Below, piece by piece: positions 33,895-41,499 of a DNA stretch of 48,850 nucleotides; positions within the stretch are counted from its first letter, which is position 1, and each line of letters starts with the position of its first letter. The DNA is taken from the NCBI GenBank assembly GCA_022796475.1, contig JAAWIS010000019.1:1-48850 (forward strand). Reading direction: 5' to 3'. Under the pieces are notes generated by a model. The model worked only from the letters and a program-made list of their open reading frames with translations. It searched no databases and was not told the origin of the DNA. This DNA is from Lachnospiraceae bacterium. GTDB taxonomy: Bacteria > Bacillota > Clostridia > Lachnospirales > Lachnospiraceae. The position numbers were made by a program, and so were the translations under genes.

Positions 33895-34814
33895 ACCTTA
33901 ATTTTGTGGTATCAGAAGAGGAGCAGGATATTCGAATTGATAAGTATCTGACAGATTGCTGCAGCGGTATGTCACGTTCTTTTTTGCAGAAACTATTAAA
34001 ATCCGGAAATATACTGGTAGATGGGAAGCTGGTAAAAAGCAGCTACAAAGTCAGTGAAGGAAATCAAATTTCCTGCCAGGTACCAGAAGCAGTAGAACCA
34101 GAGATTTTGGCGGAACCTATGGATTTGGATATTCTGTATGAAGATCAATCGGTACTTTTAGTGAATAAGCCGAAAGGAATGGTAGTCCACCCAGCAGCAG
34201 GCCATTTAAGCGGTACTCTAGTTAATGGGCTTATGTATCATTGCCGGGGCCAATTATCTGGCATTAACGGTGTTCTAAGGCCTGGTATCGTCCATCGGAT
34301 TGATATGGATACCACAGGTGTTTTAATCGTATGCAAAAATGATTTTTCCCATCAGCATATTGCAGCGCAGTTAAAAGAGCATTCCATTACAAGAAGGTAT
34401 CAGGCAATTGTTTACGGCGTACTGAAAGAAGATTATATGACTATAGACGCCCCTATTGGACGTCATCCCTCAGAACGGAAAAAGATGAGCATTAATACGA
34501 AAAATGGGAAGCGTGCAGTTACTCATGTGTCTGTGCTGGAACGGTTTAGGAACTATACATATATTGAATGCCGTTTAGAAACTGGCCGTACTCATCAGAT
34601 TCGTGTGCATATGGCCAGCATTCACCATCCGCTTGTAGGCGATATGCTTTATGGGCCAGGCCGCAGCCCTTTTTCGGAGCTTCAGGGACAGACTCTCCAT
34701 GCAGGCGTTCTTGGTTTTATCCATCCGGAAAGCGGTCAATATATGGAGATTGCTGCTGACCTTCCGGAATATTTTGAAGCAATGTTGTGTAAACTTCGTA
34801 ATATAAAATATTAG
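33891..34814 (+). CDS. RluA-family 23S rRNA pseudouridine synthase
   Basis: This enzyme converts uridines to pseudouridine in RNA, most probably 23S rRNA as for RluD. It has an N-terminal S4 RNA-binding domain (about residues 14-70, IDKYLTDCCSGMSRSFLQKLLKSG) and the catalytic domain with HRIDMDTTGVLIV, which contains the catalytic Asp. LETGRTHQIRVHMASIHHPLVGD is also typical. The start is a TTG overlapping the lspA stop, with GAGGGTG upstream. lspA-rluD coupling is common in Firmicutes. The exact target uridines cannot be read from sequence. Confidence 0.92.
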   Translation: MNLNFVVSEEEQDIRIDKYLTDCCSGMSRSFLQKLLKSGNILVDGKLVKSSYKVSEGNQISCQVPEAVEPEILAEPMDLDILYEDQSVLLVNKPKGMVVHPAAGHLSGTLVNGLMYHCRGQLSGINGVLRPGIVHRIDMDTTGVLIVCKNDFSHQHIAAQLKEHSITRRYQAIVYGVLKEDYMTIDAPIGRHPSERKKMSINTKNGKRAVTHVSVLERFRNYTYIECRLETGRTHQIRVHMASIHHPLVGDMLYGPGRSPFSELQGQTLHAGVLGFIHPESGQYMEIAADLPEYFEAMLCKLRNIKY

Positions 34815-34851
34815 TGAAAGAAAAATTTTCTGTAAAGTTCTGTATCCTATC

Positions 34852-34880
34852 TATACTTTTCTGGAAATTTATAGTATAAT
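34852..34880 (+). promoter_or_regulatory. Weak promoter candidate before the cytidylate kinase-like gene
   Basis: A TATAAT at 34875-34880 has only a poor -35 (TATACT) at 17 bases. If used it leaves a leader of about 175 bases, in which one plus-strand frame stays open without a start codon (34885-35064). Confidence 0.3.
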
Positions 34881-35060
34881 TATAGCAGCGGAACACAGAT
34901 ATACGGTTTATTCCAAAGGAAATGTTCGAATTTTCTATAGAATAGATAATAGTTATCACACTGCGGCCGGTAAGGAACATATTGTTTACAGGCTTGCTGC
35001 AGATGGAGTTTCCTCAAAGCAGGATTTTTTTAAATCGGGTTCCGGAAAGGAGATATGGAT

Positions 35061-35696
35061 ATGAACGGAAATTTGGTTATTACGATTGGGCGTCAGTGCG
35101 GAAGCGCAGGGCGGAAAATTGGCATGAAGCTGGCAGAAGAATTAGGGGTAAAGTGCTATGATAAAGAACTATTGTCCTTAGCAGCAAAACACAGTGGACT
35201 ATGTGAAGAACTGTTTGAAACTCACGATGAAAAACCTACCAGCAGTTTTCTCTATTCACTGGTAATGGATACCTATTCTATGGGATACACTTCTTCGGCA
35301 TATATGGATATGCCCATCAATCATAAGGTTTTCCTGGCACAATTTGATACCATAAAAAAACTTGCAGCAGAAGAATCCTGTGTAATCGTAGGGCGCTGTG
35401 CAGATTATGCCCTTGCAGATTATCCAAATACAGTAACTGTTTTTATTTCTGGCGATGAAAAAGATAAACTGGCTTATTTAAAAGATTTATATCAGCTAGA
35501 TCATGCAAAGGCGAAAGATACTATGATTAAAACTGATAAAAAGCGGGCCAGCTACTATAATTATTATTCCAGCAAAAAATGGGGAGATGCCAAAGGCTAT
35601 GATTTGTGTATTAACAGCAGCGCAGTAGGATATGACGGAGCTGTTAAAATTATACGGGCATTTGCTGAAGCAAAGCAGGCGTGGAAAAATAAATAA
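35061..35696 (+). CDS. Cytidylate kinase-like family protein
   Basis: This 211-residue P-loop kinase-like protein belongs to the cytidylate kinase-like (AAK6/Cmk2) family. It starts with a modified P-loop (ITIGRQCGSAGRKIG, about residues 6-20), followed by KCYDKELL, CVIVGRCADYAL (about 113-124) and a late Arg/Lys-rich lid (KTDKKRASYYNYYS). It is distinct from the main cytidylate kinase, and its true substrate is unknown. The ATG at 35061 is 8 bases from AAGGAG; the ATG at 35055 is too close. Confidence 0.82.
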   Translation: MNGNLVITIGRQCGSAGRKIGMKLAEELGVKCYDKELLSLAAKHSGLCEELFETHDEKPTSSFLYSLVMDTYSMGYTSSAYMDMPINHKVFLAQFDTIKKLAAEESCVIVGRCADYALADYPNTVTVFISGDEKDKLAYLKDLYQLDHAKAKDTMIKTDKKRASYYNYYSSKKWGDAKGYDLCINSSAVGYDGAVKIIRAFAEAKQAWKNK

Positions 35697-35714
35697 AATA
35701 TTAATAGAATTTTG

Positions 35715-35743
35715 TTGACAATAAAATCCATACATGCTATCAT
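35715..35743 (+). promoter_or_regulatory. Promoter of the rplU operon
   Basis: TTGACA (35715-35720), 17 bases, TATCAT (35738-35743). Close to consensus, as expected for ribosomal protein genes. It predicts a start near 35750, at the beginning of the L21 leader. Confidence 0.7.
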
Positions 35744-35750
35744 ATCTAGG

Positions 35751-35823
35751 TATGCCGCACAACGAGGTTATAAGGCTGCATTTTGCAGGCACCACAGTTG
35801 GCGAGTAATGATAATAGGAGGTC
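35751..35823 (+). ncRNA. Probable ribosomal protein L21 leader
   Basis: The 5' leader of rplU carries CCGCACAACGAGG, a small hairpin CTGCA-TTT-TGCAG, and GGCGAGTAATGATAATAGGAGGT running into the ribosome site. This order resembles L21 leaders of Firmicutes, which bind L21 and repress their own operon. The assignment is from memory of the motif and context, not from a covariance search. Confidence 0.6.
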
Positions 35824-35829
35824 CCTAAA

Positions 35830-36138
35830 ATGTATGCGATTATTGCAACTGGCGGAAAGCAGTACAAAGTATCCGAGGGCGATATCATTAAGGTAGAGAA
35901 GCTTGGCGTTGAAGCTGGTGAAACCGTTACCTTTGATCAGGTATTAGCTGTAAGCAACGGTGAGTTAACCGTAGGATGCCCAACTGTAGCAGGCGCAACT
36001 GTAACTGCTTCTGTAGTAAAAGAAGGTAAGGGCAAGAAAGTCATCGTTTACAAGTATAAGAGAAAATCTGGCTATCATAAGAAGAATGGCCACAGACAGC
36101 TCTATACTCAGGTAAAGATTGATAAGATCAATGCATAG
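35830..36138 (+). CDS. rplU: Large subunit ribosomal protein bL21
   Basis: This 102-residue ribosomal protein binds 23S rRNA in the 50S subunit. It begins [14 protein letters not shown], the typical L21 start, and ends with the conserved basic [29 protein letters not shown] precedes the ATG. It heads the rplU-prp-rpmA unit. Confidence 0.98.
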   Translation: MYAIIATGGKQYKVSEGDIIKVEKLGVEAGETVTFDQVLAVSNGELTVGCPTVAGATVTASVVKEGKGKKVIVYKYKRKSGYHKKNGHRQLYTQVKIDKINA

Positions 36139-36141
36139 TTT

Positions 36142-36474
36142 ATGATTCGTGTAACTGTATTTCAGGATTCCGAAAGACTGATAAAAGGAATTGAGTACAT
36201 TGGCCATGCAGGATACGGCGGCGACGATGGAGCAGATATCGTTTGTTCGGCTGTATCGGCACTGACCCTTAATATGGCAAATTCAGTAGAAGAATTTACA
36301 GAAGATGGGTTTCAGGGACAAGTAGATGAAGAAAATGGAGGGTTCTCCTTTTTCTTTACAAAGTCTGTCAGCAAGGAATCAAAACTTTTAATGGATTCTC
36401 TGATATTAGGACTTACTAATATCAAGGAAACCTATGGAGAAGAATATATTACGATTGGATTTAAGGAGGTGTGA
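36142..36474 (+). CDS. prp: Ribosomal-processing cysteine protease Prp
   Basis: Prp (YsxB) is the cysteine protease that removes the N-terminal extension of L27 before ribosome assembly. The catalytic dyad is visible as His in YIGHAGYG and Cys in DIVCSAVSAL. The 110-residue length is typical. It lies between rplU and rpmA, 3 bases from each, as in Firmicutes that make extended L27. The rpmA product here does carry the extension, so enzyme and substrate match. The gene has a poor ribosome site and may rely on coupling to rplU. Confidence 0.95.
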   Translation: MIRVTVFQDSERLIKGIEYIGHAGYGGDDGADIVCSAVSALTLNMANSVEEFTEDGFQGQVDEENGGFSFFFTKSVSKESKLLMDSLILGLTNIKETYGEEYITIGFKEV

Positions 36475-36477
36475 AAG

Positions 36478-36768
36478 ATGTTTCAGATGAACCTTCAGTT
36501 ATTTGCTCATAAAAAGGGTGTTGGTTCTACGAAAAACGGACGTGATTCAGAGGCTAAGCGTCTTGGCGCAAAAAGAGCAGACGGACAGTTCGTACTGGCA
36601 GGAAATATCCTGTACAGACAGCGTGGAACTAAGATTCATCCAGGCAACAACGTAGGAAGAGGCGGAGATGATACCTTATTCGCTTTAGTTGACGGTGTTG
36701 TAAGGTTTGAACGGAAGGGCAGGGACAAGAAGCAGGTTTCTGTTTATCCAAGGGTTATCAATGAATAA
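36478..36768 (+). CDS. rpmA: Large subunit ribosomal protein bL27 with cleavable N-terminus
   Basis: L27 reaches the peptidyl transferase centre through its N-terminal tail. The encoded protein begins [30 protein letters not shown]. The first nine residues are the Prp-removed extension, with cleavage expected after LQLF to leave AHKKG. The start is preceded by AAGGAGG. It is followed by a strong terminator and then an inverted copy of the 128-bp repeat, so the obgE group downstream may be transcribed separately. Confidence 0.97.
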   Translation: MFQMNLQLFAHKKGVGSTKNGRDSEAKRLGAKRADGQFVLAGNILYRQRGTKIHPGNNVGRGGDDTLFALVDGVVRFERKGRDKKQVSVYPRVINE

Positions 36769-36778
36769 TGAGCAAAAT

Positions 36779-36812
36779 GAGCTTCATACTGATAGGTATG
36801 AGGCTCTTCTTT
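36779..36812 (+). terminator. Rho-independent terminator after rpmA
   Basis: GAGCTTCATAC and GTATGAGGCTC pair with one G-T wobble around a 6-base loop and are followed by TTCTTT. It directly abuts the 128-bp repeat copy that starts at about 36809. Confidence 0.75.
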
Positions 36813-36936
36813 GCTTTATAGGAAATTGCTTTCCTAATAAAGCAAAAACCCTCCGGGGGATGCGCACTTCGCGCTTAAGGAAACTGTCTGCTGGCGCAGA
36901 CGCGCTCCGGCGCGAGAGTCCGGCTTGCCGGACTCT
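36809..36936 (-). repeat. Inverted fourth copy of the 128-bp structured repeat
   Basis: Read on the minus strand, this copy has the same series of hairpins as the three units at 5.06-5.45 kb and is closest to unit 3 (shared CTTAAGCGCGAAGTGCGCATC). Its first hairpin, AGAGTCCGGC-AA-GCCGGACTCT, is longer than in the other copies, and its last stem is TTTGCTTTAT...ATAAAGCAAA. Arms vary together across copies. It lies between rpmA and obgE. Confidence 0.88.
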
Positions 36937-37054
36937 TTGGTTCTATCAGAGAAAGTTTGCGGTTTCTCTCCGCCGGGACAGCAAGATGGGGTGTAAGAAG
37001 GAGAGCTTTGTCCATGGAGGATATCCAAGCATAAAAAGAAAGGTATAAGATCAT

Positions 37055-38347
37055 ATGTTTTGTGACAGTGCGAAAGTATTTATCAAATCCGGAAAAGGCG
37101 GAGATGGTCATGTATCATTTCGGCGTGAGCTTTATGTACCTGCTGGAGGGCCTGACGGCGGCGATGGCGGAAGGGGAGGAGATATTATCTTTGAAGTAGA
37201 AGATGGATTAAATACCCTGACAGATTTTCGCCATGTAAGGAAATATGTGGCTTCCAGCGGACAAGAGGGAGGAAAGCGCCGCTGCCATGGAGCAAGCGGG
37301 GAAGATTTAGTGATTAAAGTACCTGAGGGAACGGTAATTAAAGATTTTCAGTCCGGAAAGGTAATTGCTGATATGTCCGGAAAAAACCGCCGTGAAGTCA
37401 TTTTAAAAGGCGGAAAAGGCGGACTGGGAAATATGCATTTCGCAACCTCAACCATGCAGGCGCCTAAATATGCGCAGCCAGGCCAGCCGGCTCAGGAACT
37501 GTGGGTGCAGTTGGAACTTAAGGTAATTGCCGATGTAGGTTTGGTAGGCTTTCCAAATGTAGGAAAATCAACCCTTTTATCCAGAGTTAGCAATGCCCGC
37601 CCTAAAATAGCAAATTATCATTTTACCACGCTGAATCCCCATCTTGGCGTTGTTGATTTAGGAAGCGGTGCAGGCTATGTTATGGCAGATATTCCCGGAT
37701 TAATAGAAGGAGCTTCTGAGGGAGTTGGATTAGGACATGCATTTCTTAGGCATATTGAGCGCACCAGAGTATTGGTTCATGTTGTAGATGCTGCATCTAC
37801 AGAAGGCCGAAATCCGATTGAAGATATTCATGCCATCAATAAAGAACTGGAAAGCTATAATCCGGAACTTGCAAAAAAACCTCAGGTAATTGCTGCAAAT
37901 AAAATCGATGCAATCTATGAGGATGGAGAGGATCAAAATCCAGTGGCAATCCTAAAGGAGGAATTCGAGCCGAAAGGCATCCGGGTTTTCCCTATTTCTG
38001 CTGTAAGCGGAAAAGGAGTACAGGAATTGCTGTATTATGTGAATGAATTGCTGAAAACAGCAGAACAGGAACCGATTATTTTTGAGAGAGAGTTTGATCT
38101 TTCTTCTGTTAATATTCAGCCGAATTTACCATATACAGTGGAAAAGGATTCAGATGGTATTTATATTGTAGAAGGACCACGGATTGAAAAAATGCTGGGA
38201 TATACAAACCTGGAATCAGAAAAAGGGTTTGACTTTTTTCAGAAATTCCTGAAAGATAATGGGATTTTAGACGATCTGGAAAAAGCGGGAATCCAGGAAG
38301 GCGATACAGTCCGCATGTATGGTTTGGTATTTGATTACTATAAATAA
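37055..38347 (+). CDS. obgE: GTPase ObgE (CgtA)
   Basis: Obg is an essential ribosome-associated GTPase that acts in 50S maturation and stress control. The glycine-rich Obg fold (about residues 1-158, GGDGHVSFRRELYVPAGGPDGGDGGRGGDI) is followed by the G domain with GFPNVGKSTLLSR (G1), DIPGLIEGASEG (G3) and NKID (G4). The OCT domain forms the last 70 residues. Length 430 is normal. The ribosome site (AAAGAAAGG) is modest. yhbY, nadD and yqeK follow. Confidence 0.97.
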   Translation: MFCDSAKVFIKSGKGGDGHVSFRRELYVPAGGPDGGDGGRGGDIIFEVEDGLNTLTDFRHVRKYVASSGQEGGKRRCHGASGEDLVIKVPEGTVIKDFQSGKVIADMSGKNRREVILKGGKGGLGNMHFATSTMQAPKYAQPGQPAQELWVQLELKVIADVGLVGFPNVGKSTLLSRVSNARPKIANYHFTTLNPHLGVVDLGSGAGYVMADIPGLIEGASEGVGLGHAFLRHIERTRVLVHVVDAASTEGRNPIEDIHAINKELESYNPELAKKPQVIAANKIDAIYEDGEDQNPVAILKEEFEPKGIRVFPISAVSGKGVQELLYYVNELLKTAEQEPIIFEREFDLSSVNIQPNLPYTVEKDSDGIYIVEGPRIEKMLGYTNLESEKGFDFFQKFLKDNGILDDLEKAGIQEGDTVRMYGLVFDYYK

Positions 38348-38358
38348 AGGAGATACCT

Positions 38359-38652
38359 ATGACAAGCAAACAACGATCCTATTTAAAAGGTTTAGCTATG
38401 AACATTGATCCGATTTTTCAAATCGGAAAGTCCAGCCTTACACCTGAAATAACAGATGCTGTAGATGAAGCGTTAGAAGCCAGGGAATTAATAAAAATTA
38501 CCATATTAAAAAGCTGCATGGACGACAGCAGCTCGATTGCTGAGATACTGGCAGAACGAACCCGTTCTCAGTTAGTTCAGGTAATTGGAAGAAAAATCGT
38601 TCTTTACCGTCCGGCTAAAGATGAGGCAAAAAGGAAAATACAGCTTCCATAG
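38359..38652 (+). CDS. yhbY: YhbY family RNA-binding (CRM domain) protein
   Basis: This 97-residue protein is a single CRM domain, the fold of YhbY/YqeI that associates with pre-50S particles. It begins with LTSKQRSYLKGLAMNIDPIFQIGKSSLT-type sequence (here MTSKQRSYLK) and carries VDEALEARELIKITILK and VQVIGRKIVLYR. AAAGGAG precedes the ATG. Its place between obgE and nadD is standard in Firmicutes. Confidence 0.93.
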   Translation: MTSKQRSYLKGLAMNIDPIFQIGKSSLTPEITDAVDEALEARELIKITILKSCMDDSSSIAEILAERTRSQLVQVIGRKIVLYRPAKDEAKRKIQLP

Positions 38653-38681
38653 AGAATTCTTATCATAAGGAGAAAGCAGCA

Positions 38682-39287
38682 ATGAGCAAAATTGGAATTA
38701 TGGGCGGAACCTTTGATCCGATTCATAATGGACATCTGTTCATCGGACGAAAGGCTAAGGAAGAGTATCAATTGGATCAAATCTGGTATATGCCATCCGG
38801 ACAGCCGCCCCATAAGAAGGATCACAGAATAACGGATAAAAATCATCGCTGCAATATGGTAAAACTTGCATTGGAAGGGCAAAACGGGATGATATTTTCT
38901 GATTTTGAAATCCAGCGTCCGGGGAATACTTATACTGCAAAAACATTGTCTTTGTTAAAAGAAGATTATCCCAATGATAAATTTTATTTTATTTTAGGTG
39001 CAGACTCTCTGTATGAAATTGAGCAGTGGTACCATCCGGAACAAATTATGGAATATGCTGTTATTTTGGCTGCCTGCCGTGAATACAGCCATGCTCACCT
39101 AAGTTTAAAAAAGCAAATCGACTATTTGATTCAAAAATATAACGGAGAAATTTATCCGATTCATAGTCAGGAAATTCATGTTTCATCGGAAGAGATACGA
39201 GCTATGATTTCAGAGGGAAAAAGACCTGAACGATTACTGCCTAAAACTGTCTATGAATATATTCAGGAATATCATCTATATCTGTAG
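38682..39287 (+). CDS. nadD: Nicotinate-nucleotide adenylyltransferase
   Basis: NadD adenylylates nicotinate mononucleotide to deamido-NAD in NAD synthesis. The nucleotidyltransferase motif GGTFDPIHNGHLFIG (about residues 8-22) and the late SSEEIRAMISEG (ISSTxxR-type) are clear. Length is 201 residues. AAGGAGAAAG lies upstream. It is followed by yqeK, as in Bacillus and many Clostridia. Confidence 0.96.
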   Translation: MSKIGIMGGTFDPIHNGHLFIGRKAKEEYQLDQIWYMPSGQPPHKKDHRITDKNHRCNMVKLALEGQNGMIFSDFEIQRPGNTYTAKTLSLLKEDYPNDKFYFILGADSLYEIEQWYHPEQIMEYAVILAACREYSHAHLSLKKQIDYLIQKYNGEIYPIHSQEIHVSSEEIRAMISEGKRPERLLPKTVYEYIQEYHLYL

Positions 39288-39332
39288 TATTTAACAGATT
39301 GTAAAGTGAATTACAGCAAGGAGGAAGTAGAA

Positions 39333-39926
39333 ATGACAGAAGCATTAAACTTGATTTTATCTTACCGAAAAAATCTGGAAATGAAACTGGATCCTATGCG
39401 TTATGAACATTCTTTAAGTGTATCATTTACCTGCATCAACCTTGCCATGCGTTATGGATATGATTTAGAGAAAGCAGAAGTGGCAGGTTTGCTTCATGAC
39501 TGCGGGAAACGGTATTCTGATGATATTATACTGAAAAAATGCAAAAAACACGGTATTGCTGTTTCGCCAGAAGAGGAGGAAGCTCCGGCTGTACTCCACG
39601 CTAATTATGGAACTTGGCTGGCAAAACATAAGTACGGAATTAGCGATCCGGAAATATTATCAGCAATTCTTTATCACACAACAGGAAAACCTGAGATGAG
39701 CGTTTTGGAAAAGATCGTGTATATAGCGGACTATATTGAACCAAGAAGAAATAAGGCATCTAATTTGCCGGAAATCCGAAAATTAGCTTTTGAAGATCTG
39801 GATGAAACTATGTATCAAATATTAAGAAGCACTTTGATGTATTTGAAAAAGAAAGGCGGAAAATTAGAGCCGATAACAGAAAAGGCATATGAATATTATA
39901 ATCAGCTTCACAAATGTTCTCTCTAA
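39333..39926 (+). CDS. yqeK: YqeK-type HD-domain hydrolase
   Basis: This 197-residue HD-domain protein is of the YqeK family, which hydrolyses diadenosine tetraphosphate symmetrically. The metal-binding HD residues are in RYEHSLSVS (first His), AGLLHDCGKRY (His-Asp) and a later LYHTTGK. The ATG at 39333 is 7 bases from AAGGAGG; an ATG at 39306 has no ribosome site. It follows nadD with a short gap, so they are likely co-transcribed. Confidence 0.92.
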   Translation: MTEALNLILSYRKNLEMKLDPMRYEHSLSVSFTCINLAMRYGYDLEKAEVAGLLHDCGKRYSDDIILKKCKKHGIAVSPEEEEAPAVLHANYGTWLAKHKYGISDPEILSAILYHTTGKPEMSVLEKIVYIADYIEPRRNKASNLPEIRKLAFEDLDETMYQILRSTLMYLKKKGGKLEPITEKAYEYYNQLHKCSL

Positions 39927-40013
39927 AGTATGTCTATATGTGAGGAAAATGTGTTTTAGTGAGAACATAGTTTGAAAAATTGATTTGGTATATTTAAAAA
40001 TTAGGAGATTTTT

Positions 40014-40367
40014 ATGGAAGATTCAAAAAAAATGGTAAAGTTGGCCGTGAAGGCTTTGGAAGAAAAAAAAGGAGAAGATATTCAGATCATTGATATCCAT
40101 GAGATTTCTGTTTTGGCTGACTATTTTATTATTGCAAATGGTAATAATTCCAATCAAGTACAGGCTATGGCAGATCAGGTACAGGAAGATCTGGAAAAAG
40201 CCGGATACGAGTGTAAGCAAATAGAAGGCTACCAAACAGCAAATTGGATTTTAATGGACTACAAAGATATTATCGTCCATGTATTCTGCAGAGAAGATCG
40301 TCTGTTTTATGATCTGGAAAGAATCTGGAGAGATGGAAAAACGATTATCAATGCAGATGAATTATAG
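40014..40367 (+). CDS. rsfS: Ribosome silencing factor RsfS
   Basis: RsfS binds L14 on the 50S subunit and blocks 30S joining when nutrients are scarce. The 117-residue protein has the typical IIDIHEISVLADYFIIANGNNSNQVQAMADQV and a C-terminal NWILMDYKDIIVHVF segment. TAGGAG lies upstream. It ends the obgE-yhbY-nadD-yqeK-rsfS series. Confidence 0.95.
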   Translation: MEDSKKMVKLAVKALEEKKGEDIQIIDIHEISVLADYFIIANGNNSNQVQAMADQVQEDLEKAGYECKQIEGYQTANWILMDYKDIIVHVFCREDRLFYDLERIWRDGKTIINADEL

Positions 40368-40540
40368 TACTGACACGTTTACATTTCACCAAATGACTTG
40401 CCTGAATTTCCTTCTGCTGCGTTGTTGTTGGGAAACGATGGGGTGGCACCGCCTCCCTCCGCCGCCTTGCAGACTGAAAATTCATTCTGTGCTATTTGGC
40501 TGAAAGTAAGCCTGTATTATAATAGGGACAGTACACTAGC
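40368..40540. repeat. Remnant of a dispersed non-coding element
   Basis: This stretch holds no convincing gene and has a different composition from its neighbours (a GC-rich tract with CCGCCTCCCTCCGCCGCC). It ends in TATTATAATAGGGACAGTACACTAG, which matches the reverse complement of the left half of the 57-bp palindrome at 33262. It is probably a decayed mobile or repeat element. I recognise no transposase. Confidence 0.45.
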
Positions 40541-40600
40541 ATCAATTTGTAACGATAACCGATCTATGGATAATATGAATAAAATAGTATAAAAATGGGT

Positions 40601-40704
40601 GCTGCAAAACGGTCAAAACCACATAATATGTAGCTGTAGCCTGAATATCGGAGGATATTTCTGCTATATCTTATTGTAAGAATTTCGTTTTGCAGCGCTT
40701 TTTT
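40601..40704. terminator. Inverted repeat with T-run between rsfS and lexA
   Basis: GCTGCAAAACG (40601-40611) and CGTTTTGCAGC (40686-40696) form an 11-bp stem closing a 74-base loop that has its own small hairpin (GAATATC-GGAG-GATATTT). TTTTTT follows on the plus strand, and a shorter T-run exists on the minus strand. It lies just beyond the lexA stop codon, so it may end lexA and plus-strand transcripts. The long loop is unusual. Confidence 0.5.
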
Positions 40705-40708
40705 GCAG

Positions 40709-41323
40709 TCACATCATACGTATCAGACCGATTACCTTTCCGATAATCTGGACATCAGTTACAATAATTGGATCCATTTGGTCATTTTCCGGCTGAAGCC
40801 GTATATATTCTCCTTCCCTATAGAAACGTTTCACTGTAGCAGAATCCTCCATCAATGCTACAACAATTTCCCCGTTTTCTGCCGTATTCTGCTGGGCAAC
40901 TATAATTTGATCTCCATCAAAAATCCCTGCATTTATCATACTTTCTCCCTTTACTCTCAGCATAAAGGCTTCCTGATTAGGAAGAATCTCAGCCGGAACA
41001 GGGAAATAATTTTCGATGTTTTCCTGGGCTAAAATTGGCTGACCTGCTGCGACAGTGCCAATTAAAGGAATGTTTACCAGTTCCCGTCTGGTAAGGTTAA
41101 AGCAGTCATCTAAGATTTCAATTGTTCTTGGTTTAGTTGGATCACGGCGAATGTAACCATTTTCTTCCAATGTTTCTAAATGAGAATGAACGGAAGAAGT
41201 GGATTTTAAATGGACTGCTTCGCAAATTTCACGGACAGACGGTGGATACCCTTTTCTTAAAATCGTGTCCTTGATATATTCTAAAATTTCCTGCTGCTTT
41301 GCAGAAATTTTTCTGTGAGTCAT
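40709..41323 (-). CDS. lexA: SOS repressor LexA
   Basis: LexA represses DNA-damage genes and cleaves itself when RecA is activated. The N-terminal winged helix (about residues 1-70) contains GYPPSVREICEAVHLKSTSSVHSHLETLEENGYI. The cleavage site is A93-G94 in IGTVAAGQPI, and the catalytic pair is S128 (VKGESMI) and K165 (SATVKRF). The ATG at 41323 is 7 bases from GGAGGT; an ATG at 41338 overlaps that site. A LexA box lies between the -35 and -10 of its promoter, so it is autorepressed. Confidence 0.97.
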   Translation of the reverse strand: MTHRKISAKQQEILEYIKDTILRKGYPPSVREICEAVHLKSTSSVHSHLETLEENGYIRRDPTKPRTIEILDDCFNLTRRELVNIPLIGTVAAGQPILAQENIENYFPVPAEILPNQEAFMLRVKGESMINAGIFDGDQIIVAQQNTAENGEIVVALMEDSATVKRFYREGEYIRLQPENDQMDPIIVTDVQIIGKVIGLIRMM

Positions 41324-41376
41324 ATACAATACCTCCATAATTAAAAATGCCGAATTTTAATCCTATTCTATTTATA

Positions 41377-41405
41377 ATAGTAACATATGTTCGGAAAAAA
41401 TGCAA
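41377..41405 (-). promoter_or_regulatory. lexA promoter
   Basis: On the minus strand, TTGCAT (41400-41405), 17 bases, TACTAT (41377-41382). The LexA box at 41380-41393 covers the spacer and part of the -10. Confidence 0.6.
41380..41393. promoter_or_regulatory. LexA box 1
   Basis: GTAACATATGTTCG matches the Gram-positive LexA consensus CGAAC-N4-GTTCG at all but the first two bases. It overlaps the lexA promoter. Confidence 0.8.
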
Positions 41406-41413
41406 ATAAAATA

Positions 41414-41427
41414 CAAACGATTGTTCG
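41414..41427. promoter_or_regulatory. LexA box 2
   Basis: CAAACGATTGTTCG is a one-mismatch match to CGAAC-N4-GTTCG, lying just upstream of the lexA -35 element and between the two divergent promoters. Confidence 0.75.
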
Positions 41428-41456
41428 AAAAAAATAAAGAAAAATGGCAAAAAGAA

Positions 41457-41485
41457 TTGACAAACAGATGTTCGCCTGATATGAT
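41457..41485 (+). promoter_or_regulatory. Promoter of the YneA-like gene
   Basis: TTGACA (41457-41462), 17 bases, TATGAT (41480-41485). A LexA box covers the end of the -35 and the spacer, a classic SOS arrangement. Confidence 0.75.
41461..41474. promoter_or_regulatory. LexA box 3
   Basis: CAAACAGATGTTCG, one mismatch to CGAAC-N4-GTTCG, placed over the -35/spacer of the YneA-like promoter. Confidence 0.8.
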
Positions 41486-41499
41486 TGTAGATACAGAAT

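Noticed and set aside
36707-37048. 113-codon open frame between rpmA and obgE
   Set aside because: It begins inside rpmA in another frame and reads through a terminator and the repeat element.
40398-40592. Proline/alanine-rich open frame in the rsfS-lexA gap
   Set aside because: It lacks a ribosome site and runs through the end of a dispersed repeat; more likely a decayed element than a gene.
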